Assembly (NCBI GenBank): GCA_027686065.1
Contig: JAQCTH010000032.1
Location: 1 to 42,311 of the forward strand
Direction of reading: 5' to 3'
Length of the DNA stretch: 42,311 nt
Origin: Clostridiaceae bacterium AF10-41
GTDB taxonomy: Bacteria; Bacillota; Clostridia; Clostridiales; Clostridiaceae
The position numbers were made by a program, and so were the translations under genes. Below the pieces are notes generated by a model, which searched no databases, had not been told where the DNA came from, and saw only the letters and a program-made list of their open reading frames with translations. Position 1 is the first letter of the stretch; the number at the start of each line of letters is the position of its first letter. Shown piece after piece: positions 1 through 9,902 of the stretch.

Positions 1-142
1 CAACTAAAATAATTTAATAATAATATATTTTTCTCAGCAAATAAATTTGGGAAAATAAATTTAAAATAAGAAAGGAGTGATAAATAGAAATATATTTTTA
101 AGAAATGATTGAATAAGTAACTAAAGTAGGGGGAAGAAACAA

Positions 143-1858
143 ATGAAGTTTTTTATGAATTTGTCAGTAAAGAAAAAGTTAACTACTATATTTTCTATAA
201 TAAGTATATCAGCATTGATAATAGGTGTTCAAGGAATAATAGGTTCTGGAATTATAAATAAGAATGCAAAATTAATTTATAGTGATAATTTAATTTCTAT
301 AAAAAATTTAGATTCAATAAAAGCAAATTTAAATTATGATAATAGTACTTTAATTGAGATGATTTATATAAAGGATAAAGATAAATTGCAAGAAAAAATA
401 AACATTATAGGCAAAATACAACTAGAAAATGACACATACATGAAGGAATATGAAGCGATAAAATTTACTGAAGAAGAAGAAAAGTTGTATTTAGATTTTC
501 AGAATGAATTAAAAAGTTATAGGGACTTAAGAAATAAAGCAATAGGCTTTGTACAAGATAATAAATATGATGAAGCAATTAATGTTTATAATTTAGAAGT
601 TGTCCCTAAAGTAGAAGCTATGTTTGATAAGTTACAAAAGAGTATTGATATAAATGAGAAACTAGCTGAAATAGCTAATTCAAATAATATATTTGAATAC
701 AAAAGAATAATGTACATAATAATAACTTCTACTATTGTACTATATATATTAATGAGTATCTTTGCCACATTAATAAGCAATTCAATAACAAAACCATTAA
801 ATAAAATAAAAGAACTTGCTGAAAGATTATCAAATTATGATTTTTCAGATCCTATTGTTATTACAAGAAAAGATGAATTTGGAGAAACAGCAAAGGCTTT
901 AAATGCTTCACAAGAAAATGTAAATAGTTTAATAAAAATGATTATGGATAATTCTCAAGATATAAGTGCGGCATCAGAAGAACTTTCAGCAACAGCAGAA
1001 GAATTATTATCAAAAGCAGAGATTATTGATGAATCAATAAACAATATAACAGTAGCAATACAGGAATCAAGTGCTACAGCCGAAGAAATAAGTGCCTCTG
1101 TACAAGAAGTGGACTCAAGTATAGAAATATTAGCATCAACAGCTATGGATGGTAGTAATAATGCTAATAAGTCTAAAAAAAGAGCTATCAAAGCTAAAAG
1201 TAATAGTGAACAAATAATTTTAGCTACAAAGAATGTATATGGTGAAAAGCAAAAAAATATGGAAAAAGCTATTGAGGATGGAAAAGTAGTCGATAGAATA
1301 AAGGTTATGGCAGATACTATAGGAAGCATAGCAGAACAAACTAATTTACTTGCATTAAATGCAGCAATAGAAGCAGCAAGAGCAGGAGAACAAGGAAAAG
1401 GTTTCGCAATAGTAGCTGATGAAGTAAGAAAACTTGCAGAAGAATCTAAAAATGCAGTAGTAGATATACAAGATACTATTAAACAGGTCCAATTTGCATT
1501 TAAAACTAGCATAGATACAGGAAAAGATATATTAGAATTTATAGACAAAAATGTAAATGCACAATTTAATGCATATCAACAAACAGGAAACGAATATTAT
1601 AGTGATTCAGATTCAGTAAGTAGAATGTCGGATGAAATTGCTTCTATGTCAGAAGAAATTGCAGCTACAGCAGGGCAAGTGAGTGAAGCAGTACAAACTA
1701 TGGCAGAATCATCTCAAAGCTCAAGTGAAGAAGTGGTTACAATAAAAGAAAGTATGGATGAAACTACAAAGGCTATAGAGCAAGTAGCTGTAACTGCTCA
1801 AAGTCAAGCAGAATTAGCACAAAGACTTAATGAAATGATACAAAAGTTTAAAATATAA
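143..1858 (+). CDS. methyl-accepting chemotaxis protein
   Basis: Transmembrane chemoreceptor that passes a ligand signal to CheA/CheW. A first membrane helix (about residues 13-33) is followed by a roughly 150-residue helical sensor of the 4HB_MCP type, a second membrane helix (about 189-210), a HAMP domain (about 211-263) and a long cytoplasmic coiled coil. The hallmark hairpin tip with [20 protein letters not shown] lies near residues 396-415 and is intact, so the protein should couple to CheA. At 571 residues it has normal family length. Glu/Gln-rich helices on both sides of the tip supply likely methylation sites. The ATG follows a GGGGGAAG ribosome site. No CheR-docking pentapeptide is present at the C-terminus. 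The ligand cannot be told. The NERD gene starts 41 bases downstream and may be co-transcribed. Confidence 0.96.
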   Translation: MKFFMNLSVKKKLTTIFSIISISALIIGVQGIIGSGIINKNAKLIYSDNLISIKNLDSIKANLNYDNSTLIEMIYIKDKDKLQEKINIIGKIQLENDTYMKEYEAIKFTEEEEKLYLDFQNELKSYRDLRNKAIGFVQDNKYDEAINVYNLEVVPKVEAMFDKLQKSIDINEKLAEIANSNNIFEYKRIMYIIITSTIVLYILMSIFATLISNSITKPLNKIKELAERLSNYDFSDPIVITRKDEFGETAKALNASQENVNSLIKMIMDNSQDISAASEELSATAEELLSKAEIIDESINNITVAIQESSATAEEISASVQEVDSSIEILASTAMDGSNNANKSKKRAIKAKSNSEQIILATKNVYGEKQKNMEKAIEDGKVVDRIKVMADTIGSIAEQTNLLALNAAIEAARAGEQGKGFAIVADEVRKLAEESKNAVVDIQDTIKQVQFAFKTSIDTGKDILEFIDKNVNAQFNAYQQTGNEYYSDSDSVSRMSDEIASMSEEIAATAGQVSEAVQTMAESSQSSSEEVVTIKESMDETTKAIEQVAVTAQSQAELAQRLNEMIQKFKI

Positions 1859-1899
1859 GTAAAAATTTAAGACATTAAAGTAAAGCTAGGGGATTAAAC

Positions 1900-2517
1900 A
1901 TGATCATACAAAAGATAACAATAATAAGTACAATTCTATTAGTAATAGTAGTATTAATTATAATTAGTAAGACGAAATTTAGAAAGAAAATAAATTTAGG
2001 TGAAGAAAAAGTAAATAATGTTTTAAATAAATTATCAGGATATAAATTATTAAGTGATATAATGATAAAAAGAGATATTGCTACAAGCCAAATAGACCAT
2101 ATTTTAATAGGGAAAAAGGGAATATTTGTAATAGAGACGAAGGATTATAGCGGCTTAATATATGGGGAAGAATATTCAAAATACTGGACGCAAATTATAA
2201 ATAGAAATAAAAATCAATTTTATAATCCAATAAGGCAAAATTATGGACATGTAAAAGCTTTAGAAGAGTATTTACATAAAAAGGATATATTTATTTCACT
2301 AATAGTATTTACAGATAAATCAAAACTAAAAAAAGTAAAAACGGAGACTCCAGTAATTCAATTAAAGAAGCTCAAGAAATTTATAAAAAGATATTCATCA
2401 GATATAAAAATTTCAAAAGAAGAAATAGAAGAAATATATAATTTAGTAAAAAGAGCCAATATAAATAGTACTAGAGAAAGAAAAAAGCATGTTAAAAGGA
2501 TAAGAAATACTTATTAA
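1900..2517 (+). CDS. membrane-anchored NERD-domain protein (predicted nuclease-related)
   Basis: Contains a NERD (nuclease-related) domain, a PD-(D/E)XK-like fold found in many bacterial proteins of mostly unknown role. An N-terminal hydrophobic helix (about residues 5-22) anchors it, with the rest probably cytoplasmic. The diagnostic pieces are a GEE near residue 34, QIDHI with Asp66, and VIETK with Glu79 and Lys81, which form the D-ExK candidate active site. A YG-x-E-x(4)-YW segment follows near 88-96. The last 30 residues are strongly basic, which could favour nucleic-acid contact. A ribosome site AGGGGA precedes the ATG. The DNA-cleaving role is inferred from the fold, not shown for this protein. 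Confidence 0.85.
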   Translation: MIIQKITIISTILLVIVVLIIISKTKFRKKINLGEEKVNNVLNKLSGYKLLSDIMIKRDIATSQIDHILIGKKGIFVIETKDYSGLIYGEEYSKYWTQIINRNKNQFYNPIRQNYGHVKALEEYLHKKDIFISLIVFTDKSKLKKVKTETPVIQLKKLKKFIKRYSSDIKISKEEIEEIYNLVKRANINSTRERKKHVKRIRNTY

Positions 2518-2564
2518 AATGATATGCAATTTATAATATCGTGGTATATTTTAGGAGGGTTATT

Positions 2565-3284
2565 ATGAGCAAGATTAATATATTAGAGGTAATATTTACT
2601 TCTAATAATGAAGTTAATATTTTATATCCAGTGATAATAGAAGATGAAAATGAAATGATTCTAATAGATTGTGGATATCCTAATTTTTTAGAACTAATTG
2701 AAGATACTGCAGTTAGAGATGGAATTAATATTAAAAAATTATCTAAAATAATTATAACTCATCATGATTTCGATCATATGGGGTCTTTAGCGGCCTTTAA
2801 GAGAAAATATCCTAACATAAAGATATTAGCATCTAAAGAAGAAGCTTCTTATATAAATGGTGACAAAAAGTCTCTAAGATTACAACAAGCGAAATTTATA
2901 TATGATACTTTACGAGAAGAAGAAAAGAAAGGTGCAAGAAACTTTGAGGCAATGTTAGAATCAATTGAAAGTTGTACAGTAGATATGGAGTTAAAGGATA
3001 AAGATTGTTTTGATTTTTGTGGAGGAATAGAAATAGTTTCTACACCAGGACATATGCCAGGGCATATATCAATTTATCATAGAGAAAGCAAATCCTTAAT
3101 AGCTGGTGATGCTGTAGTTGTGGAGAATGGAAAATTAGATATTGCATTGCCACGATATACTTTGGACATAAATGAAGCTAAAAAATCCATTAAAAAGCTT
3201 TTAGAATATGACATTGATGAAATAATATGCTATCACGGTGGAATATACAAAAATAATATAATGGAAGCGCTTAAAGATATATAG
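2565..3284 (+). CDS. MBL-fold metallo-hydrolase
   Basis: Metallo-beta-lactamase-fold hydrolase, 239 residues from the chosen start. The metal-binding motif reads THHDFDHMG (residues 65-73). Further ligands are visible as His in STPGHMPGH, Asp in IAGDAV and His in CYHGG near the C-terminus, so both metal sites look complete. It resembles the small quorum-quenching or glyoxalase-II-like MBL hydrolases, but the substrate cannot be deduced. The start at 2565 is preferred to an upstream in-frame GTG at 2541 because TTAGGAGGG sits 5 bases before the ATG. A strong terminator follows at 3316, so this is the last gene of its transcript. Confidence 0.9.
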   Translation: MSKINILEVIFTSNNEVNILYPVIIEDENEMILIDCGYPNFLELIEDTAVRDGINIKKLSKIIITHHDFDHMGSLAAFKRKYPNIKILASKEEASYINGDKKSLRLQQAKFIYDTLREEEKKGARNFEAMLESIESCTVDMELKDKDCFDFCGGIEIVSTPGHMPGHISIYHRESKSLIAGDAVVVENGKLDIALPRYTLDINEAKKSIKKLLEYDIDEIICYHGGIYKNNIMEALKDI

Positions 3285-3315
3285 CTTTTTAAACAGAAAT
3301 TAAAAATATAGTTTT

Positions 3316-3357
3316 AGATTATGAAGAAAAGGATAAAAACTTCATAATCTTTTTTTA
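3316..3357 (+). terminator. rho-independent terminator
   Basis: Perfect 11-bp stem AGATTATGAAG / CTTCATAATCT around a 13-base loop, followed by an unbroken T run. It closes the MBL hydrolase transcript. The remaining intergenic DNA up to the next gene is AT-rich; its only promoter-like element is a TATAAT at 3408-3413. Confidence 0.9.
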
Positions 3358-3562
3358 TATTTTAAGTTAATAATTTTATAAAAAACTATTAAATAACCAA
3401 GATATAGTATAATATATAAATAATAATACATTTTAATAAATAATCATTATCAAATATCTATTTTATAAAGGTATAAATCAATAAATGAATAATAAAGTAT
3501 TAGAAGTAAAAACTAAAATAAATAGTTAAATATTTATTTTAAAATTAAGAAAAGGAGAAGAT

Positions 3563-5029
3563 ATGGAGAAATTAAGAGATAGAGGTTTTAAATTTGACAA
3601 TAGTTATTCAAAGCTTTCAGATATATTTTTTACTGTACAAATCCCAAGTAAGGTTCCATCACCTAAATTAGTTGCCCTTAACTATTCATTAATAAATTCA
3701 TTAGGATTAGATTCGAAATTCTTACAAAGTGATGATGGTGTAGAGGTTCTTGCAGGAAATAAAGTTTTAGATAAAGCTATAACAATTGCCCAAGCATATG
3801 CAGGGCATCAGTTTGGACATTTTACCATGCTTGGAGATGGTAGAGCTATATTGATAGGAGAACATATAGCTCCTAATGGAGAACGGGTTGATGTTCAACT
3901 TAAAGGTTCTGGTAGAACCCCATATTCAAGAGGCGGAGATGGAAAAGCTGCATTAGGGCCAATGCTAAGAGAATATATTATAAGTGAGGCAATGCACTCA
4001 CTTGGGATTCCTACAACACGTAGTTTAGCTGTAGTCACGACAGGGGAGCCAATAATTCGAGAAAGTTATTTGAATGGAGCAATATTAACTCGTATTGCCT
4101 CAAGCCATATACGTGTAGGAACTTTTGAATTTGCTGCAAGGTTTGGAAATATTCATGAGCTTAAAGAATTAGCTGATTACACTATAAGTAGACATTATCC
4201 TAATATAAATAATGAAGAAAACAAGTATTTATCATTCTTGCAAGAGGTAGTAAAAAAACAAGCAGAACTTATAGTGAAATGGCAGTTGGTTGGATTTATT
4301 CATGGAGTTATGAATACAGATAACATGACAATTAGTGGAGAAACTATTGATTATGGGCCTTGTGCATTTATGGATGTATATGATCCTAAAACAGTATTTA
4401 GCTCTATTGATGTTCAAGGAAGATATTCTTATGGAAATCAGCCTAAACTTGCAGCTTGGAATCTTGCAAGATTTGCAGAAACATTAGTACCACTAATACA
4501 TGAAAATCAAGATGAAGCCATAAAAATGGCTCAAAATTCAGTTTTAGAATTTGAAAATATATATAAGAAAAATTGGTTGTCTGGAATGAGATCAAAACTT
4601 GGAATATTTAATGAAGAAACTGAAGATGAAATGTTAATTGAAAATCTTTTAAATATGATGCATAAATATGGTGCTGATTATACTAACACCTTTAGTTCAT
4701 TAACTCTGGATAAAAGAGATGGAATTGCAATGTTTAGCACATCTGAATTTAGCGTATGGAATAAGTTGTGGGAAGATAGATTAACAAGGCAGCCAGAAGC
4801 AAAAGAATCAGTTAAACAACTTATGCAAAATTCTAATCCGTATATAATTCCACGAAATTATAGAGTAGAAGAAGCATTAACTGCGGCATCAAAAAATAAT
4901 GATTATGGAGTTATGGATAGGTTATTAGATGTTCTTTCAAAACCGTTTGCATATTTAAAAGAACAAGATGAGTACTCAATGTTACCAGAATCTTCAAATC
5001 ACAAATATAGAACATTTTGCGGAACATAA
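3563..5029 (+). CDS. selO: protein adenylyltransferase SelO (YdiU family)
   Basis: Pseudokinase-fold enzyme that transfers AMP from ATP to protein Ser, Thr or Tyr residues; the bacterial family is linked to redox homeostasis. Family blocks are all present: GHQFGHF (81-87), the nucleotide-binding [13 protein letters not shown] (111-123), [15 protein letters not shown] (124-138) and HGVMNTDN-x(8)-DYGP, where Asp253 and Asp263 correspond to the catalytic and metal-binding aspartates. The 488-residue length matches bacterial members. The protein ends in Cys-Gly-Thr, so a cysteine occupies the third position from the end, where vertebrate SelO carries selenocysteine. ATG 3563 has an AAAGGAG site 6 bases upstream. 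It stands alone between two terminators. Confidence 0.96.
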   Translation: MEKLRDRGFKFDNSYSKLSDIFFTVQIPSKVPSPKLVALNYSLINSLGLDSKFLQSDDGVEVLAGNKVLDKAITIAQAYAGHQFGHFTMLGDGRAILIGEHIAPNGERVDVQLKGSGRTPYSRGGDGKAALGPMLREYIISEAMHSLGIPTTRSLAVVTTGEPIIRESYLNGAILTRIASSHIRVGTFEFAARFGNIHELKELADYTISRHYPNINNEENKYLSFLQEVVKKQAELIVKWQLVGFIHGVMNTDNMTISGETIDYGPCAFMDVYDPKTVFSSIDVQGRYSYGNQPKLAAWNLARFAETLVPLIHENQDEAIKMAQNSVLEFENIYKKNWLSGMRSKLGIFNEETEDEMLIENLLNMMHKYGADYTNTFSSLTLDKRDGIAMFSTSEFSVWNKLWEDRLTRQPEAKESVKQLMQNSNPYIIPRNYRVEEALTAASKNNDYGVMDRLLDVLSKPFAYLKEQDEYSMLPESSNHKYRTFCGT

Positions 5030-5071
5030 GTAATAAAGTGAAATTATAGAAAATAAGAAACTATATTAAAG

Positions 5072-5110
5072 TAGGTCTTACCATAAAAAGTAAGGCCCTA
5101 TTTGCTTTTA
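5072..5110 (+). terminator. probable rho-independent terminator after selO
   Basis: Stem GGTCTTAC / GTAAGGCC (one G-U pair) with an 8-base A-rich loop, extended by two further pairs across a bulged C. The T-rich TTTGCTTTTA follows. The U tract is interrupted, so strength is uncertain. Confidence 0.6.
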
Positions 5111-5179
5111 CTTTAAAGTGAAAATAAATATAAATTTAGTAATATTTTAAAATATGATAAAACTAATTAATAACATTTG

Positions 5180-5208
5180 TTGACAACAAGGCATTAGCAT
5201 TATATAAT
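5180..5208 (+). promoter_or_regulatory. consensus housekeeping promoter of the exporter operon
   Basis: Perfect -35 TTGACA (5180-5185) and perfect -10 TATAAT (5203-5208) separated by exactly 17 bases. Transcription should start near 5215. A promoter this strong normally implies repression, which fits the palindrome 30 bases downstream. Confidence 0.85.
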
Positions 5209-5237
5209 TCCATAGCCTTAAAGGGAAACTAGTTTTG

Positions 5238-5255
5238 ATTAACTAACCAGTTAAT
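5238..5255. promoter_or_regulatory. 18-bp palindrome, candidate operator
   Basis: ATTAACT-AACC-AGTTAAT has perfect 7-bp arms and lies between the predicted transcription start and the ribosome binding site. A repressor bound here would block the transcript. The ArsR-type regulator encoded at the end of the same operon is the obvious candidate; that link is inferred from position only. Confidence 0.55.
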
Positions 5256-5282
5256 GAAAATTATAATAAAAGGAGGTTTATT

Positions 5283-6095
5283 ATGGAATGGAAAATACTA
5301 AAAGCTACATTTAAAAGAAATTTAATTATTAATTTAAGAGCATACCCAAAGGATTTCTTTATAGGAAATTTATTAACAGGAGTTTATACTGTTATATCTG
5401 CTTTATTTATGTACAAAATGTTATTTGATGGTAATGTAACAGAGGAATTTGTACAGTATGCAAGTACTGGAGATTATATGGGATATATAATTTTAGGTAG
5501 TTTGACATATCTATTTGCTGTTAGGACATGCCTAAATGTAAGTAGGAGCCTTATTACAGAATTAAGAGAGGGAACTTTAGAAAGCTTAATGATGGCACCA
5601 TTTAAAAGAATTGAATATTTTATGGGTAATATGTTACATCAAACTTTAGCCACATCCTTTGAAATTATGGTATCAGTAATTATTGCTATTCCTTTCGGTC
5701 TAACATTTGAAAATGTGAATTTTATATCCTTTTTAGTAGTTTTTATTATTGCCTTATTTGGATTTTTTAGTTTGTCTTTAGTACTTGGAGCCTTAATGCT
5801 TTATACAAGGGATACTTATATATCACAAAATACATTATTTGTAGGAATATTACTACTTTGTGGTATTACTTTTCCTATAGATTATTTACCATATCCATTA
5901 AGAATATTAGGGGAGTTAATTCCTGTAACGCAAATTTCTAATTTGATTAGGGGAGCAACATTGCTAGGATATGGAATAGTAGAGCAAATGTCAAGAATAA
6001 TTTATGTAGTTTTATTAAGTCTAGTTTATTTATTAATTGGATTCAAATCTTTTAAGTATGTAGAAAAAATTGCATTAGAGAAAATACAAGGATAG
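5283..6095 (+). CDS. ABC-2 type exporter permease
   Basis: Integral membrane subunit of an ABC-2 type exporter, 270 residues with about six hydrophobic segments. The cytoplasmic stretch with ELREGTLESLMMAP (about residues 94-107) is the typical coupling region contacting the ATPase. The segment LLCGITFPIDYLP near residues 198-210 matches the conserved loop of the ABC2_membrane family. It is the first gene of a four-gene operon with an ATPase immediately downstream. The GTG after its stop is only the putative upstream alternative start of that ATPase. AAAGGAGG stands 5 bases before the ATG. The substrate is unknown; comparable systems export antibiotics, lipids or small peptides. Confidence 0.9.
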   Translation: MEWKILKATFKRNLIINLRAYPKDFFIGNLLTGVYTVISALFMYKMLFDGNVTEEFVQYASTGDYMGYIILGSLTYLFAVRTCLNVSRSLITELREGTLESLMMAPFKRIEYFMGNMLHQTLATSFEIMVSVIIAIPFGLTFENVNFISFLVVFIIALFGFFSLSLVLGALMLYTRDTYISQNTLFVGILLLCGITFPIDYLPYPLRILGELIPVTQISNLIRGATLLGYGIVEQMSRIIYVVLLSLVYLLIGFKSFKYVEKIALEKIQG

Positions 6096-6104
6096 GTGAG
6101 AAAT

Positions 6105-7088
6105 ATGATAGAGGCAAAAAATTTAAAGAAGGTTTATGAAACTAAAGTATCTAAAGGGTTATTTAAAAAGGAAAAGAACTTAGTAAATGCAGTAAATGAT
6201 GTATCTATAAGAATAAATAAAGGTGAAATTATAGGATTTTTAGGTATTAATGGAGCTGGGAAAACAACAACTATAAAGATGTTAACTACATTAATATCTC
6301 CAACAGAAGGAAGCTATTATGTAGATGGAATAGATGCTATTAAAAATCCTATGGTTATTAAAAAGAAAATAAATATGGTAGCTGGTGGAGAAAGAATGAT
6401 TTATTGGAGGCTTACTGCTTATGAAAATCTCTGGTATTATGGTAGCCTTTATGGATTAGACTCTAAATTGTTAGAGGAAAGAATAGATGAATTATTAAAG
6501 CTAGTTGGATTATATGAAAATAAAGATAAAAAGGTTGAAGAGTTTTCAAAGGGCATGAAACAAAGATTACAAATCGCAAGAGGATTAATAAATGATCCAG
6601 AATATCTTTTTATGGATGAACCAACTTTAGGATTAGATGCTATAGTTTCAAAAGAGCTTAGAAAACATATAAAATCTTTGGCTAAAGAAAAAAATAAAGG
6701 AATATTATTGACCTCTCATTATATGGAGGAGGTAGAAGAACTTTGCGATTATATATATATATTAGATAAGGGGAAAATAATAAATCATGGAACAGCAAAG
6801 GAATTAGCTAAAAACACTTTTTCACATATAACTATAAAATTATCCTTATATAATGAGAGCCATAACTTTATAGAATCTTTATTAGAGAAACTAAAAAGTG
6901 AAGATAATAAAGTTAAGATAACTTTAAAAGAGGACTATTATAATATAGAATCAAGAAAAGATTTAAGAGCAGAAATATCAGAATTTTGTAATGAAAATAA
7001 AATATTAATTAAAGAAATATTTAAAATAGAGCCAAGACTTGAAGATATAATCATTAAACTATCTAAACCTAGAAAGGAACTTAATTAA
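6105..7088 (+). CDS. ABC exporter ATP-binding protein
   Basis: Nucleotide-binding subunit of the exporter, 327 residues. Walker A is GINGAGKTT (47-55), the signature is FSKGMKQR (147-154) and Walker B is YLFMDEPT (167-174) followed by LGLD. The switch His is in LLTSHYMEE. The signature is an SKG variant of the usual SGG, and the Q-loop region (about 92-108) has no obvious glutamine. Both occur in ABC-2 exporter ATPases of the NatA/CcmA type. About 85 residues follow the last ATPase motif, as in multidrug-type members. I place the start at ATG 6105, with AGGTG at 6094-6098; a GTG at 6096 is the alternative. Confidence 0.92.
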   Translation: MIEAKNLKKVYETKVSKGLFKKEKNLVNAVNDVSIRINKGEIIGFLGINGAGKTTTIKMLTTLISPTEGSYYVDGIDAIKNPMVIKKKINMVAGGERMIYWRLTAYENLWYYGSLYGLDSKLLEERIDELLKLVGLYENKDKKVEEFSKGMKQRLQIARGLINDPEYLFMDEPTLGLDAIVSKELRKHIKSLAKEKNKGILLTSHYMEEVEELCDYIYILDKGKIINHGTAKELAKNTFSHITIKLSLYNESHNFIESLLEKLKSEDNKVKITLKEDYYNIESRKDLRAEISEFCNENKILIKEIFKIEPRLEDIIIKLSKPRKELN

Positions 7089-7111
7089 TTTAAGAAAGAG
7101 TGATTTAGTTT

Positions 7112-7921
7112 ATGAAGGAGTTTTTTAAAGTAGTAAAAGCAGAATGTAAGAAACAGCATTTAAATTATTTTCATAGTAAAATAATTTATGTATCATTATT
7201 TATATGGCCAGTTTTAAGTTTTATAACTAGTTACTATAGCTTTAAGCCTTTTAAAATAATAAATAGTAAAATACCTTATTTAAATGAAGAAAATATTATT
7301 ATATATCTTTTATTAGGATATATGACTATGAGCTTATTTAGAAGTTTAGTACAGTCAGCTTGGAACTTTTCTTTTGAGAGAATAAGTGGTACATTAGAAT
7401 TAATATACTTATCTCCAGCTTCTAGACAAGCTGTTATATTAGGTAATGCAATATCATCACTTTTTGAAAGTGTAGTAGTTATGGTATGTTTCTCCATTGG
7501 AGTTATTATATTTAAAAAAGAAGTATTAAATATAAATTATCTAGGAGTAATAGTAGTGTTATTAATTACATTAATAATGGCTGTATTATGGGGAATGCTT
7601 TTAAATTCACTATTTTTATTTTCAAGAGATTCAGGGTTTTTGTTTACCATATTAGAAGAGCCGATGGAGATTTTTTCAGGGGTAAAGGTTCCAGTAGTTG
7701 TACTTCCTATTTGGGCAAAAGCTATTAGTGTGGTTTTCCCATTAACCTATGCTATTGAAGGAGTTAGAAAAGTAATATTAAATGGTGATAGTAGTATATA
7801 TTTAGGAAAGTTTATTATAATAGGAGTTACTATTATAATTATTGAATATATAGCTTCAGTTACCATAATTAAAATCGTAGAAAAGCATAGTAGGAAAACT
7901 GGAAACTTTACTTATTTTTAA
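7112..7921 (+). CDS. ABC-2 type exporter permease, second subunit
   Basis: Second membrane subunit of the same exporter, 269 residues with about six hydrophobic segments. It is a distant relative of the first permease: the same coupling motif appears as ERISGTLELIYLSPAS (about residues 89-104) and a related loop as VPVVVLPIWAKA. Two different permeases with one ATPase suggests a heterodimeric channel. The gene starts 23 bases after the ATPase stop, with a weak AAAGAGTG ribosome site. It is followed 21 bases later by the regulator. Confidence 0.88.
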   Translation: MKEFFKVVKAECKKQHLNYFHSKIIYVSLFIWPVLSFITSYYSFKPFKIINSKIPYLNEENIIIYLLLGYMTMSLFRSLVQSAWNFSFERISGTLELIYLSPASRQAVILGNAISSLFESVVVMVCFSIGVIIFKKEVLNINYLGVIVVLLITLIMAVLWGMLLNSLFLFSRDSGFLFTILEEPMEIFSGVKVPVVVLPIWAKAISVVFPLTYAIEGVRKVILNGDSSIYLGKFIIIGVTIIIIEYIASVTIIKIVEKHSRKTGNFTYF

Positions 7922-7942
7922 ATAAAAGGATGGTAATTAATT

Positions 7943-8899
7943 ATGAGGGTAGATGCAATTTATGAAAAGGGAATAGTAGTTGAATTTGTATATTCACCAT
8001 TATTTGAAATGTTTTGTGCATTACATGTACTTTCAAACAGTCAGCATCATACTCATAGAGAAAAATGGGTAGAAAAAACAAGTAATTTAATGACAAAAAG
8101 TATGAAAGAAAATATTAATAAATTTTCTGAAATTACAGATGAATATTTAATAATAATGGATTTTTGTAATGACTTTAAAGAATGTTCAGATTTAAATATA
8201 ATAAGTGCATTAGATTTTCTTAAAGATCTGCCATTATATAAGATAAATGGAATATTTAAAAATTATAATAAAAGAATAACAAATATACAATATAGAGAAC
8301 TCTTAATATTTCTAAGAGATTTTTATATTGATATTTTTCAAAATGAATTAAAATATATAGAGCCAATTATTATTAGGGAATTAAAGAGAAAATCAATTTT
8401 AGGAAAAGATAAGGGAGTTTTCTATTTTATAGATAGTATTCATAGTAGAATAGAGGTTCTGGAAGAGGAAATAGTGTTTTATAAATTTAAAGAGTTTAGA
8501 GTAAAACTAATAGATCTAAAGTATATAAATATTAATGTTTCTACTTTTATAAGCCCACATTTACTTTTAGGACAATATAAAAATAGCATTAATTTAACTG
8601 TTTTATTAGAATTAGATAATAATAAAGAAAAATGTCCTAAAGATTTAGAGAAGAAGCTTAAAGCTTTAGGAGATGCTACAAGGCTTAGAATATTAAGTGA
8701 AATAAATCCTATAGGTAAAAGCACTCAAGAATTGAGTAGTATTTTAAATATATCCGAAGCTGCTGTATCTAAGGCTTTAAAGCTATTATTAGAAGCAAAA
8801 TTAGTAAATAAAATAAGAAGAGGGAACTATATAATATATTCATTAAATTCTATAGAAATTGATTATTTACCATATAATATTTATGAATATATAAATTAG
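7943..8899 (+). CDS. ArsR-family transcriptional regulator with large N-terminal domain
   Basis: 318-residue regulator. The C-terminal third (about residues 238-305) is an ArsR-type winged helix with LKALGDATRLRILSEI, a recognition helix in NISEAAVSKALKLL and a wing ending in IYSLN. The first 230 residues resemble the DUF5937-type N-terminal domain that precedes ArsR domains in Firmicutes and lacks the CxC metal site of SmtB/ArsR sensors. The signal is therefore probably not a metal and may be the exported compound. It is the last gene of the exporter operon, followed by a terminator. It may bind the palindrome at 5238-5255, giving autoregulation. Confidence 0.85.
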   Translation: MRVDAIYEKGIVVEFVYSPLFEMFCALHVLSNSQHHTHREKWVEKTSNLMTKSMKENINKFSEITDEYLIIMDFCNDFKECSDLNIISALDFLKDLPLYKINGIFKNYNKRITNIQYRELLIFLRDFYIDIFQNELKYIEPIIIRELKRKSILGKDKGVFYFIDSIHSRIEVLEEEIVFYKFKEFRVKLIDLKYININVSTFISPHLLLGQYKNSINLTVLLELDNNKEKCPKDLEKKLKALGDATRLRILSEINPIGKSTQELSSILNISEAAVSKALKLLLEAKLVNKIRRGNYIIYSLNSIEIDYLPYNIYEYIN

Positions 8900-8900
8900 A

Positions 8901-8945
8901 CTAATAGCCTTAGGCATATACTGCTTAGGGCTATTATTAGTTTTA
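8901..8945 (+). terminator. rho-independent terminator of the exporter operon
   Basis: Long imperfect hairpin running from CTAATAGCC through GGCA, a TATAC loop and TGC, to GGGCTATTATTAG, followed by TTTTAT. It begins one base after the regulator stop codon. Confidence 0.8.
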
Positions 8946-9106
8946 TATCAATATTTTGAAAAGAGAAAGTCAACAATTTTATAATAGATTGAGATTATTT
9001 ACTAAGGAAACAAAGTAAGATATAATAACAATAATTGAAAAATAGTTTATTTTAATGTAATAGTTAAAATTAAATAAATTTTAGGAATTTAGATAAGGAG
9101 ATTAAA

Positions 9107-9631
9107 ATGGTTTTGTTAGTGATAGATACACAAAAGTTAATAACAAATGAAAAGTTATATATGTTTCATACATTTGTAGCTAATGTTAAAGAAATAATAA
9201 ATAAGTCGAGGGAAAATAAAATTGAGGTAATATATGTACGTCATGATGATGGAGATGGAGGAGAATTAGTAAAAGGTACTGAAGGCTTTGAAATATATGA
9301 GGAGTTTAAGCTATTAAAAGGAGAAAAAATATTTGATAAGAAGTTTAATAGTGCTTTTAAAGAGACAGGCTTATTAGAGTATTTAAAAAATAAAGATGAA
9401 AAAGAAATAATCATTGTAGGACTTCAAACAGATTATTGTATTGATGCTACTATAAAATGTGGGTTTGAACATGGATTTAATATAATAGTTCCAAATAATG
9501 CAAATACAACAGTAGATAATGAATTTATGACAGCAGAAGAAAGTTATAAATATTATAATGAATTTATGTGGAATGGAAGATATGGAGAATGTATTTCTTT
9601 AGATGAAACAATTAAGCTGATGAAGAGTTAA
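9107..9631 (+). CDS. isochorismatase-family cysteine hydrolase
   Basis: 174-residue hydrolase of the isochorismatase-like fold, which includes nicotinamidases and N-carbamoyl hydrolases. The triad is visible: Asp7 in VIDTQ, Lys78 or Lys79 just before the NSAF segment, and the nucleophile Cys111 in GLQTDYCIDAT, preceded by the cis-peptide region VGLQTD. The protein is shorter than nicotinamidase PncA and lacks its metal-binding His cluster, so nicotinamide is an unlikely substrate. ATG 9107 has AAGGAG at the right distance. Between its stop and the next gene are about 270 bases with no convincing gene. Confidence 0.9.
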   Translation: MVLLVIDTQKLITNEKLYMFHTFVANVKEIINKSRENKIEVIYVRHDDGDGGELVKGTEGFEIYEEFKLLKGEKIFDKKFNSAFKETGLLEYLKNKDEKEIIIVGLQTDYCIDATIKCGFEHGFNIIVPNNANTTVDNEFMTAEESYKYYNEFMWNGRYGECISLDETIKLMKS

Positions 9632-9902
9632 AAAGATATTTTATTACTTAAAGAAAAAATATAAAGATAAAAGGATAACAATAAAAGAATAAATATAAAT
9701 CTGGAGAACAGGTAAAGGATTTCTGTATAAATCATATGAATAATAATTATTTCTTAGGGAAATGATATTCTTTGATGAACATAAAGAGAAATTAAGACTA
9801 GATAATGATCATAAGAAAAAGGTCCTAGAAAGTAATAAAACTTAAGAAGTAAGTTAATTAAGGATGAAAGTACTTTTAATATGAATGGGTACTGAATATT
9901 TC

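Noticed and set aside
955..1548. Long antisense open frame inside the chemoreceptor gene
   Set aside because: It mirrors the Ala/Ser/Glu-rich coiled coil, has no ribosome site and lies wholly within a well-identified gene.
3433..3452. Fur-box-like ATAATCATTATC upstream of selO
   Set aside because: Only one half fits the 19-bp Fur consensus and such sequences are common in this AT-rich DNA.
9762..9845. 27-codon frame MIFFDEHKEKL... downstream of the isochorismatase gene
   Set aside because: No proper ribosome site, no family recognised, in otherwise degenerate-looking DNA.
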